A stretch of DNA of 64,000 nucleotides, taken from contig NZ_CP154630.1 in NCBI RefSeq assembly GCF_039555535.1, positions 4,353,001 through 4,417,000 on the forward strand. Direction: 5' to 3'. This DNA comes from Stenotrophomonas maltophilia (GTDB lineage: Bacteria > Pseudomonadota > Gammaproteobacteria > Xanthomonadales > Xanthomonadaceae). The first letter of the stretch is position 1. Each line of letters begins with the position of its first letter. Below are positions 57,680 to 64,000 of this stretch, one piece after another. Below the pieces are notes generated by a model that did not search any database, had not been told where the DNA came from, and was given only the letters and a program-made list of their open reading frames with translations. A program made the position numbers and the translations under genes.

Positions 57680-59569
57680 ATGTCCGGTCACAACCAGTTC
57701 GCCCTGCTGCGCCAGCGCCGTTTCCTGCCGTTCTTCATCGTCCAGGCGCTGGGTGCGTTCAACGACAACGTGTACCGGCAGGCGATCATCAGCATGTTGC
57801 TGTTCATGGCCGTGCCGGAGGAAGAACTGGGGTTGTACGCCACGCTGGCACCGGCCATCTTCATCCTGCCGTACTTCCTGTTCTCGGCACTGGCCGGGCA
57901 GATCGCCGACAAGCTGGAAAAATCGCGGCTGATCGTGATCACCACCACCATGGAGATCGTGATCATGTCGCTGGCTGCTACCGGCTTCCTCACCCAGAGC
58001 CTGCCGGTGCTGCTGGTCGCCCTGTTCTGCACCGGCATGCAATCGACCCTGTTCGGCCCGGTGAAGTATTCGGTGCTGCCGTCGGTGCTCAAGCCCGAGG
58101 AACTGACCGGTGGCAACGGCCTGGTCGAGATGGGCACCTCGATGTCGATCCTGTCCGGCATGATCGTCGGCGGCCTGGTGTTCACCGTAGCCGGCAGTCA
58201 TGGCACGGTGGTGGCCGCGTGCGCGATCATCGCGCTGGCGATCTGCGGCAACATCGCCGCACGGCTGATTCCCAAGGTCGATGCCGGCGATCCCGACCTG
58301 AAGATCAACTGGAACCCGCTGCCGGAATCGCTGGCAGTGCTGCGCATGGCGCGCCAGCAGAAAGCCGTGCGCAACTCGATCCTCGGCGTGTCCTGGTTCT
58401 GGTTCGTCGGCACCGTGCTGACCTCGCAGCTGCCGGCCTATGCGGTGACCAACCTCGGCGGCGAGCCGACCCTGTACATCTTCGCGCTGGCCCTGTTCTC
58501 GATCGGCACCGGCGTCGGCTCGCTGCTGTGCGAGAAGCTGTCGGCACGCACGGTGGAAATCGGCCTGGTGCCGCTGGGTGCGTTCGGCATGACCGCCTTC
58601 CTGCTCGACCTGTACTTCGCCCGCAGCGGCGAGGCGACCGCGCATGGGCTTACCGTCAGCACGTTCCTGCAGCAGCCCGGCAGCATCCGCATCGTCATCG
58701 ACCTGGTCGGCATCGGCCTGTTCACCGGCATCTTCGTGGTGCCGCTGTTCGCGCTGATCCAGAGCCGCACGCCGAAGGCGCAGATGTCGCGCGTGTTCGC
58801 CGCGCTGAACATCCAGAATTCCGGCTTCATCGTGGGCGCGGCCCTGCTGTCGCTGGCCGCGCACAAGCTGCTGCACTGGACCATCCCGCAGCAGTTCCTG
58901 GCGCTGGCCATCGCCAACGCGCTGGTGGCGATCTACATTTTCACCATCGTCCCCGAATTCCTGATGCGCTTCCTCAGCTGGCTGATGGTGCGCACCCTGT
59001 ACCGGCTGCGCCCGCACGGCATCGAGGCCAACGTGCCCGACGAAGGCGCCGCGCTGCTGGTCTGCAACCATGTCAGCTACATGGACGCACTGATCCTGTC
59101 GGCGACGATCCCGCGCCCGGTGCGCTTCGTCATGTACTACAGGATCTTCAACATTCCGGTGATGCGCTGGATCTTCCGCACCGCCAAGGCGATCCCGATT
59201 GCCGGTGCACGCGAGGACCCGGCGCTGATGCAGCGCGCGTTCGATGAGATCGACGCCGCGCTGGCCGAAGGTGAGCTGGTCTGCATCTTCCCGGAAGGCG
59301 CACTGACCAAGGATGGCGCGATGGCCCCGTTCAAATCCGGCGTCGAGAAGATCCTCGAACGGCGTCCGGTGCCGGTGGTGCCGATGGCCCTGCGCGGCAT
59401 GTGGTCGAGCATGTGGAGCCGGCGCGACAGCCGCCTGGGCCGCATGCGGGTGCCGCGCCGTTTCCGCGCCACCGTCGAAGTGGTGGCGGCACCGGCCGTG
59501 GATGGCCACACCGCCAACGCCCAAGCGCTGGAGGGCCAGGTGCGGGCCCTGCGCGGCGATCACGCCTGA
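57680..59569 (+). CDS. MFS transporter fused to a PlsC acyltransferase (LplT-PlsC-like)
   Basis: The 629-residue protein starts at the ATG at 57680 after a perfect AAGGAGG site. Residues 1-430 form an MFS-type transporter like LplT (FFIVQALGAFNDNVYRQAII, FALIQSRTPKAQMSRVFAAL). Residues 440-629 form a lysophospholipid acyltransferase with HX4D as NHVSYMD (His464, Asp469) and FPEG (537-540). Such a fusion would flip lysophospholipid inward and re-acylate it. In other bacteria the fusion also has an acyl-ACP synthetase (Aas) domain, which is absent here, so the acyl donor must come from elsewhere. Confidence 0.9.
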   Translation: MSGHNQFALLRQRRFLPFFIVQALGAFNDNVYRQAIISMLLFMAVPEEELGLYATLAPAIFILPYFLFSALAGQIADKLEKSRLIVITTTMEIVIMSLAATGFLTQSLPVLLVALFCTGMQSTLFGPVKYSVLPSVLKPEELTGGNGLVEMGTSMSILSGMIVGGLVFTVAGSHGTVVAACAIIALAICGNIAARLIPKVDAGDPDLKINWNPLPESLAVLRMARQQKAVRNSILGVSWFWFVGTVLTSQLPAYAVTNLGGEPTLYIFALALFSIGTGVGSLLCEKLSARTVEIGLVPLGAFGMTAFLLDLYFARSGEATAHGLTVSTFLQQPGSIRIVIDLVGIGLFTGIFVVPLFALIQSRTPKAQMSRVFAALNIQNSGFIVGAALLSLAAHKLLHWTIPQQFLALAIANALVAIYIFTIVPEFLMRFLSWLMVRTLYRLRPHGIEANVPDEGAALLVCNHVSYMDALILSATIPRPVRFVMYYRIFNIPVMRWIFRTAKAIPIAGAREDPALMQRAFDEIDAALAEGELVCIFPEGALTKDGAMAPFKSGVEKILERRPVPVVPMALRGMWSSMWSRRDSRLGRMRVPRRFRATVEVVAAPAVDGHTANAQALEGQVRALRGDHA

Positions 59570-59750
59570 CGGAATCGGCCAGCCTGGCGGGTGGAGTGAC
59601 CTCTCCACATACGCCAGCGTCCAGTGGCGAACACGGCATGCCGTGCGTGTAAACGCATACATGCAACGCCGGTTGCGGTAGATTACGCACCCACAGGGGG
59701 GAGGTTCGGCCGATTCACCAAGGCCGGCCACCAAGGAATGGAGTCTCGCT

Positions 59751-60038
59751 TTGAATCAACCACCACCGCTCAGCCGTCCGGTCTACATCCCCAACCATCT
59801 GGTCTGGGCGATCCTGACGACGCTGTTCTGCTGCCTGCCGTTGGGCGTGGTGTCGATCGTCTATGCCTCCCAGGTCGATGGCCGCCGCGCGGCCGGCGAC
59901 CTGCCGGGGGCCTACAGCGCGTCGCGCAAGGCGGGCTGGTGGGCAGTGGCTTCGGCCGTGGCCCTGCCGGTCCTGTTGCTGTTGTGGTTCGGGCTGTTCG
60001 GCGGCTTGGCCGTACTGGGCGCTCTTTCCGACCAATGA
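59751..60038 (+). CDS. CD225/dispanin family membrane protein (first of two)
   Basis: The 95-residue protein starts at a TTG with GGAGTC upstream. It shows the dispanin pattern: PNHLVWAILTTLFCCLPLGV, then VSIVYASQVDGRRAAGDLPG and AYSASRKAGWWAVASAVALP, with two membrane segments. Bacterial CD225 proteins are relatives of animal IFITM proteins; their role in bacteria is not settled. It is 34 bp upstream of a second, clearly paralogous gene. Confidence 0.85.
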   Translation: MNQPPPLSRPVYIPNHLVWAILTTLFCCLPLGVVSIVYASQVDGRRAAGDLPGAYSASRKAGWWAVASAVALPVLLLLWFGLFGGLAVLGALSDQ

Positions 60039-60072
60039 TTCACCACCACCACCCATCAAGGAGCTTGAACCC

Positions 60073-60351
60073 ATGAATACCGCTACTCCGCAGGTCCCGA
60101 ACAACCTGGTCTGGGCGATCCTGACCACCCTGTTCTGCTGCCTGCCGGCCGGCATCGTGTCGATCGTCTACGCCGCACAGGTCAACGGCAAGCTGGCCGC
60201 TGGCGACATCGCCGGCGCCCAGGACTCCGCCGCCAAGGCCAAGAAGTGGGCCATCTGGTCGGCCATCGCCTGGGCCGTGCTGGTCGTGCTGTACGTGCTG
60301 TTCTTCGTTGTGCTCGGCGGCATGGGCGCGATGAGCAACAGCGGCTACTGA
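60073..60351 (+). CDS. CD225/dispanin family membrane protein (second)
   Basis: The 92-residue protein is a paralog of the preceding one, with an almost identical core (VPNNLVWAILTTLFCCLPAG, IVSIVYAAQVNGKLAAGDIA, GAQDSAAKAKKWAIW) and a more hydrophobic C-terminal helix (VLVVLYVLFFVVLGGMGAM). It starts at the ATG at 60073 after AAGGAGCTTGAACC. The pair is followed by a DUF2752 gene, a combination also found in other genomes. Confidence 0.87.
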   Translation: MNTATPQVPNNLVWAILTTLFCCLPAGIVSIVYAAQVNGKLAAGDIAGAQDSAAKAKKWAIWSAIAWAVLVVLYVLFFVVLGGMGAMSNSGY

Positions 60352-60394
60352 TACGCCTGGACGGATCCGGCGCCTGCGCCGGATCCGTTGTTGC

Positions 60395-60820
60395 ATGTCC
60401 GCGCTTCCCATCCGTTCCCGACTCGCCCGCTGGGCGCCGCTGCTGGTTTCCGCCGGCCTGGCCGCAGGTGCCACGGTGGTGCTGCGCAACGTCAACCCGT
60501 ATGTCGCCGGCAATCCGCTGCCGAGCTGCCCGCTGTACGCGCTGACCGGCCTGTACTGCCCGGGGTGTGGCAGCACGCGCTGCCTGTATTCCCTGGTCCA
60601 CTTCGACCTGCCCGGCGCGATGGCGATGAACCCGTTGCTGGTCATCAGCCTGCCGTTCCTGTTGTTGATGCTGCTGAACATCGCCGGCATCCGCCCACGC
60701 GTGCTCGACCCGCTGATGCGGGTACTGGCCAATCCCACGTTCTGGCTCTGGGTGCTGCCCGGGTATGCGCTGCTGCGCAACCTGCCGTGGGCACCGTTTA
60801 CCGCGCTGGCACCGATCTAG
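60395..60820 (+). CDS. DUF2752 family membrane protein
   Basis: The 141-residue protein carries the DUF2752 signature CPLYALTGLYCPGCGSTRCL, with a CPGCG cysteine pair, between hydrophobic segments (LVSAGLAAGATVVLRNVNPY, PLLVISLPFLLLMLLNIAGI). Function is unknown. It lies 43 bp after the second dispanin gene and is probably co-transcribed; the close association supports a shared membrane role. Confidence 0.85.
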   Translation: MSALPIRSRLARWAPLLVSAGLAAGATVVLRNVNPYVAGNPLPSCPLYALTGLYCPGCGSTRCLYSLVHFDLPGAMAMNPLLVISLPFLLLMLLNIAGIRPRVLDPLMRVLANPTFWLWVLPGYALLRNLPWAPFTALAPI

Positions 60821-60877
60821 GATTCCAGCCAACGGCGCAGCCCCTCGTGGTGGGCGGCGTTTGTCGATCATGGGATT

Positions 60878-60981
60878 GGCCGGGCGGGATGGGTTTGCGG
60901 GGGACGCCGTGAATCCGTCCGTGGAGGCTTGGCCGCGGCATCCATGCCGCGGACACCCCCGCAAACCCATCCCGCCCGGCC
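60878..60981 (+). repeat. Large palindrome C: 26-bp arms around the conserved 52-bp core
   Basis: Arms 60878-60903 and 60956-60981 pair perfectly; the arm starts GGCCGGGCGGGATGGG. The core 60904-60955 begins ACGCCGTGAATCCGTCC, as in palindrome A, and holds hairpin CCGCGGCATCCATGCCGCGG. Confidence 0.88.
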
Positions 60982-61111
60982 ACGGACAGTTTCCGTGTGC
61001 GCCCACCACGGAAAAGAAAAAGAAGTTCAAAAGCGGATCGCTTCGCTGCGCTCGCTCGGAGCCGAGCATGGCTCGGCTCTACAGAACGTCAGTGCACGGA
61101 AAACTGTCGAA

Positions 61112-61213
61112 GGCGGGGTGGGTCGGATGGCGGGGGTGTGAGCCGCATGGATGCGGCGACCAAGCCTCCATGGACGGATTCACGGCGTCCCCCGCCATCC
61201 GACCCACCCCGCC
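61112..61213 (-). repeat. Large palindrome D: 25-bp arms around the core, reversed
   Basis: Arms 61112-61136 and 61189-61213 pair perfectly; the arm starts GGCGGGGTGGGTCGGATG. The core 61137-61188 on the minus strand begins ACGCCGTGAATCCGTCC and holds hairpin GCCGCATCCATGCGGC. Confidence 0.88.
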
Positions 61214-61280
61214 ATCCCGCGGTAATCCGGCTGTTGCTCTTGCTTCTGCAGGTGCAGGGCTGCAAGCCCTGCCAAAACAC

Positions 61281-62168
61281 CTACGTCACCCAGCCTGCAA
61301 TCACCAGCAAGGCAAGGATCGCCAGCCACAGCAGCAGCATCCGCCACACCAGGCTCATCGCATCGCGCAGGTCCGGCAACCGCTGCCACACCGGCAACAG
61401 CCCTGCCTCGGTGTAATCGTGCGCGTCCTCGCGCAGTTCGGCATTGACGCTGGCCCGCGCCACCGCACCCAGGAAGCCGATGTTGCCTGCCAGGCGCTCA
61501 CCGTGCGCCTGGCGCCAGGCCTTCCACGCCGTATCGAAATTGCCGACCAGCGCCATCGAGAACGCCATCAGCTGCGCCACCGGCCACTCGATCCAGCCCA
61601 GCAGGCGCTGCGCCAGCGCCAGCGGCTCCACCGGCACGCGTGCGCGCATCGGGCTCTCCGCCATCAGCGCCAGCAGCCGGTAACCCAACGCGCCGGCCGG
61701 GCCCAGCAGCAGGAACCAGAACAACACCGCGAACCAGCGCCGCAGTGCGTTGAGCACCGTCGCCTCGACCAGCGACGGAATGTCTTCGCGCAGGCTGCCG
61801 CCGGCCGACTGCAGGTTGCGCACTGCGGCCTGTCGCGTCGCTGCATCGTCGGCATCGATGATGGCCTCGATATCGCGGTCCAGGTCACGCGGGCCCCAGC
61901 ACCAGGCCAGCACCGCCACGCCCAGCAACAGCGACGGCAGGCCGAACAGTACCCCGCGCAGCAGCCAGGCCAGCAGGCCCAGCAGCAGCAGCGGCGGCAG
62001 CAGTGCCAGGGCAACGCCCGCCGGCCCCTGCCAGGCCTTTCCACCATGCGCGTCCAGCCAGCCCAACCAGCGCCGGAAGCCGTCGAAACGGCGCAGCGAG
62101 GCAGCAGCAGCCGGAGCGACATGGCCCAGGGCCAGTGCGACCAGCACGGCGGCCAGAGTGGTGAACAT
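61281..62168 (-). CDS. ampE: AmpE-like inner-membrane protein
   Basis: The 295-residue protein has four or more transmembrane segments (LAAVLVALALGHVAPAAAAS, GVALALLPPLLLLGLLAWLL, WFAVLFWFLLLGPAGALGYR and a C-terminal helix LLLWLAILALLVIAGWVT). The segment VLAWCWGPRDLDRDIEAIID is the AmpE signature. In enterics ampE lies next to ampD and relates to beta-lactamase regulation and peptidoglycan recycling, with an unclear biochemical role; no ampD is next to it here. Nothing notable lies in the 134-bp gap to nudC. Confidence 0.82.
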   Translation of the reverse strand: MFTTLAAVLVALALGHVAPAAAASLRRFDGFRRWLGWLDAHGGKAWQGPAGVALALLPPLLLLGLLAWLLRGVLFGLPSLLLGVAVLAWCWGPRDLDRDIEAIIDADDAATRQAAVRNLQSAGGSLREDIPSLVEATVLNALRRWFAVLFWFLLLGPAGALGYRLLALMAESPMRARVPVEPLALAQRLLGWIEWPVAQLMAFSMALVGNFDTAWKAWRQAHGERLAGNIGFLGAVARASVNAELREDAHDYTEAGLLPVWQRLPDLRDAMSLVWRMLLLWLAILALLVIAGWVT

Positions 62169-62302
62169 GGCGGGTCTCCCTACGAAACAGATCGCTCGGC
62201 GTCGCTACCTTACCTGCCGCAGCGGCACCCTCAGCGGTGAACCGGACTGTAACCCGTGCCGTGTTCAGGTGGCGGCAATACAGGCGCCCCCACCGGCCTG
62301 GC

Positions 62303-63208
62303 TCAGCCCTTCTGCTGCCGGTACCAGTGCTCGATCAGCCCTCGCGAAATCGAGATCGGCGGTGACAGGCGGATACCCTCGCCATCGTCCTGGTCATCAC
62401 GTGCCAGCGCGGCACCGACCTCCTCGGCACTGAACCAGCGCGCGTCCTCCAGTTCACCATCCACGATCGGCAGATCGGCGTGCGCCTGCGCGCGGAAGCC
62501 AACCATCAGCGCTCCCGGAAATGGCCAGGGTTGCGAACCGAGGTACTGGCAGGCGGTCACCCGCACCTTGCTCTCCTCGTGGACTTCGCGCACCACGGTC
62601 TGCTCGAAGGTTTCGCCCGGTTCGACAAAGCCGGCCAGCACCGAGTAGCGACGTGGCGCCCAGTTCGACTGGCGGCCGAGCAGCAGGCGGCCCTGGTTTT
62701 CAACCGCCACGATCACAGCGGGGTCGACACGCGGGTAGTGCTCGGTGGAACACTGCGCGCAACGCCCCACGAAGCCGCCGCGGGCAAACGCCACGGCACC
62801 ACCGCATACACCGCAGAAACGGGTGCGCGAGTGCCAGTAGGACATGCCACGGGCGTAGCTGAAAGCGGTCGCATCAGCCACCGACCACAGCAGGGCGGCC
62901 TGGCGCAGGTCGAGGCGACGTGGTGCGGTGACGGTGACGCTGGCGGCTTCAACCGAGAACCACGCTTGTTCCCCGCGCAGGCCGAGGAAGATCGCGGAGC
63001 CGGGACCGCCGCCGATGTCGGCGCCGGTCAGTGCCAGCGGCTGGTCGTCATCGCCGGTGAAGGCGCTGCCGTCCTGATCGAGCACCAGAATGCGCGCACC
63101 CGGCCACAGGCGCGCCAGTGCATCGGCATCTTCGCGCAGGGCATCGGCGCGCTCCAGCGGTTTGCCCACGAAGGCGAAACCGGAAAGCGGCGAAGGAGTA
63201 TTGGGCAT
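62303..63208 (-). CDS. nudC: NADH pyrophosphatase / RNA deNADding enzyme
   Basis: The 301-residue Nudix hydrolase splits NADH and removes NAD caps from RNA. It has the zinc ribbon with Cys132, 135, 150 and 153, the Nudix box GFVEPGETFEQTVVREVHEE (193-212 onward) and the NADH-specific motif SQPWPF (225-230). The start at 63208 (MPNTPSPLSG) gives a length a little above E. coli NudC (257). It is a single gene, with GGAGTATTGGGC-like sequence downstream of its start not relevant to translation. Confidence 0.93.
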   Translation of the reverse strand: MPNTPSPLSGFAFVGKPLERADALREDADALARLWPGARILVLDQDGSAFTGDDDQPLALTGADIGGGPGSAIFLGLRGEQAWFSVEAASVTVTAPRRLDLRQAALLWSVADATAFSYARGMSYWHSRTRFCGVCGGAVAFARGGFVGRCAQCSTEHYPRVDPAVIVAVENQGRLLLGRQSNWAPRRYSVLAGFVEPGETFEQTVVREVHEESKVRVTACQYLGSQPWPFPGALMVGFRAQAHADLPIVDGELEDARWFSAEEVGAALARDDQDDGEGIRLSPPISISRGLIEHWYRQQKG

Positions 63209-63327
63209 CCGGCAAGCGTGCCGCCAATCGATGCAGGTGGCAAGCCGCAGGCTTTGCCGAAACCGTCTGCAGGTGTGGAGCTTGCTCCACACACCTTGTC
63301 GCGCGGGACGCAGGCCCCGCGCCCTGC

Positions 63328-63720
63328 CTACATGCTGAAGCTGCTGCCGCAGCCGCAGGTGGTCTTGGCGTTCGGGTTGCGGATCACGAACTGCGCACCG
63401 GTCAGGCTCTCGGTGTAGTCCACTTCGGCGCCCATCAGGTACTGCAGGCTCAGCGGGTCGACCAGCAGGGTCACCCCGCTGGTCTGCACCGCCAGGTCGT
63501 CCTCGGCACGGTTCTCGTCGAACTCGAACCCGTACTGGAAACCGGAACAGCCGCCGCCTTCGATATACACGCGCAATGCCAGGTCGGGGTTGCCCTCTTC
63601 CTGGATCAGGGATTTGACCTTGGCGGCCGCCGACTCGGTGAAGTTCAGCGGGCGCTCCAGCGACTGGTAATCGGGCGCGGCGGCCGGGGTGGCGCCGGGC
63701 AGGGAGACTAGCGTGCTCAT
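63328..63720 (-). CDS. erpA: Iron-sulfur cluster insertion protein ErpA
   Basis: The 130-residue A-type carrier delivers Fe-S clusters to apo-proteins. It has the three cluster cysteines: Cys58 in [11 protein letters not shown] and Cys122/124 in [10 protein letters not shown] at the C terminus. The ErpA type is supported by the long N terminus and [16 protein letters not shown] ending. The start at 63720 gives [10 protein letters not shown]. It lies 31 bp downstream of a bactofilin gene on the same strand, an arrangement common in this family of bacteria. Confidence 0.93.
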   Translation of the reverse strand: MSTLVSLPGATPAAAPDYQSLERPLNFTESAAAKVKSLIQEEGNPDLALRVYIEGGGCSGFQYGFEFDENRAEDDLAVQTSGVTLLVDPLSLQYLMGAEVDYTESLTGAQFVIRNPNAKTTCGCGSSFSM

Positions 63721-63751
63721 GGCGTCAGCATGGGGGCGCCGACGATGGCTT

Positions 63752-64000
63752 TCAAGCCATCGCCTCGGCCAGCTTGCGGCGTGCGGCAGTGTCACCCTTG
63801 CCACCATTGGCGTCGTCGCCTTCCGGGGCCGGCAGGGCCGCCATCGGCGCGTTGGCATGGATCAGGCGGCCGTTCAGCTGGGCGCCCGCATTCATCTCCA
63901 CCACCTGGTAATGAACGTTGCCGTTGACCCGCGCGCTCGGGGTCAGCTCGACCTTCTCGGTGGCATGCACGTCGCCGTCCAGGCGGCCACTGATGACCAC
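63752..64000 (-). CDS. Bactofilin (polymer-forming cytoskeletal protein), C-terminal part
   Basis: Only the last 82 codons are in the window; the gene enters from the right edge. The visible part has the short beta-helical repeats of bactofilins: [40 protein letters not shown] and [10 protein letters not shown], then an unstructured tail ([20 protein letters not shown]). Bactofilins form filaments that position cell-wall enzymes. The first Met in view is not necessarily the true start. Confidence 0.85.
   Translation of the reverse strand: MVISGRLDGDVHATEKVELTPSARVNGNVHYQVVEMNAGAQLNGRLIHANAPMAALPAPEGDDANGGKGDTAARRKLAEAMA

Larger units (their letters stand above)
60830..61272. repeat. Composite intergenic element II (opposed pair of large palindromes)
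   Basis: This fills the 460-bp gap between the DUF2752 and ampE-like genes, with no gene inside. It has palindrome C (60878-60981) and reversed palindrome D (61112-61213), separated by 130 bp that include a SMAG copy, and ends with the same GCAGGGCT-GCA-AGCCCTGC hairpin (61254-61272) as element I. Its first 50 bases (CCAACGGCGCAGCCCCTC) also match element I (CCAACGGCGGAGCCCCTC). Confidence 0.8.

Overview
The window looks like a chromosomal segment of a Stenotrophomonas maltophilia-type bacterium (Xanthomonadaceae). GC content is high and the intergenic spaces are full of GTAG-headed REP palindromes of the kind described as SMAG elements in that species. The gene order (rhlB-trxA-rho, aroQ-accB-accC, ftsEX near rpoH) and a three-gene RND pump matching SmeIJK point the same way. 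There is no tRNA, rRNA, insertion sequence, CRISPR array or intact prophage; this is core chromosome with a few accessory genes. The species call is inference from these features, not a database match.

Layout. 1-5 kb: start of an alkaline phosphatase lipoprotein, a D-Ala-D-Ala carboxypeptidase, a quinone reductase-TetR operon with a clear operator, and single genes. 5.1-8 kb: aroQ, an LprI-like protein, accB, accC. 8-11.8 kb: two unknown membrane proteins, prmA, a DUF3426 protein, fis. 11.8-17.7 kb: a six-gene leftward lipid operon resembling E. coli ynbABCD with an extra acyltransferase and an extra small membrane protein. 17.8-21.7 kb: purH, a lipoprotein, purD. 21.8-22.6 kb: a toxin-antitoxin pair. 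22.7-27.1 kb: ftsE, ftsX, a double-receiver regulator, ung, then rpoH behind a sigma-E-like promoter. 27.2-31.8 kb: rhlB, trxA and rho, with RhlB and Rho both carrying long disordered extensions. 32-37.3 kb: a diguanylate cyclase, a TonB-C protein, aceK, a KilA-N protein.

37.4-42.3 kb: a small G-protein module (two Roadblock proteins, a COG2229-type GTPase and a 320-residue unknown protein in one overlapping operon), then monomeric isocitrate dehydrogenase. 42.6-46.4 kb: a lipoprotein, a LysM protein, queF, an M20 hydrolase. 46.5-56.6 kb: the smeIJK-like efflux operon and a FUSC-family membrane protein. 56.7-60.8 kb: an SDR enzyme, an MFS-acyltransferase fusion, two CD225/dispanin proteins, a DUF2752 protein. 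61.2-64 kb: ampE-like gene, nudC, erpA and the end of a bactofilin gene.

The two most unusual things are these. First, two composite intergenic elements (about 44.56-45.04 kb and 60.83-61.27 kb) each hold an opposed pair of large palindromes. All four palindromes have a 52-bp conserved core and 25-26 bp arms whose sequence differs between copies yet stays self-complementary. Second, there is the Roadblock/GTPase operon at 37.4-39.75 kb, a conservon-like switch without an obvious partner. Positions come from reading the sequence; functional names rest on motif recognition and family knowledge, without database searches.
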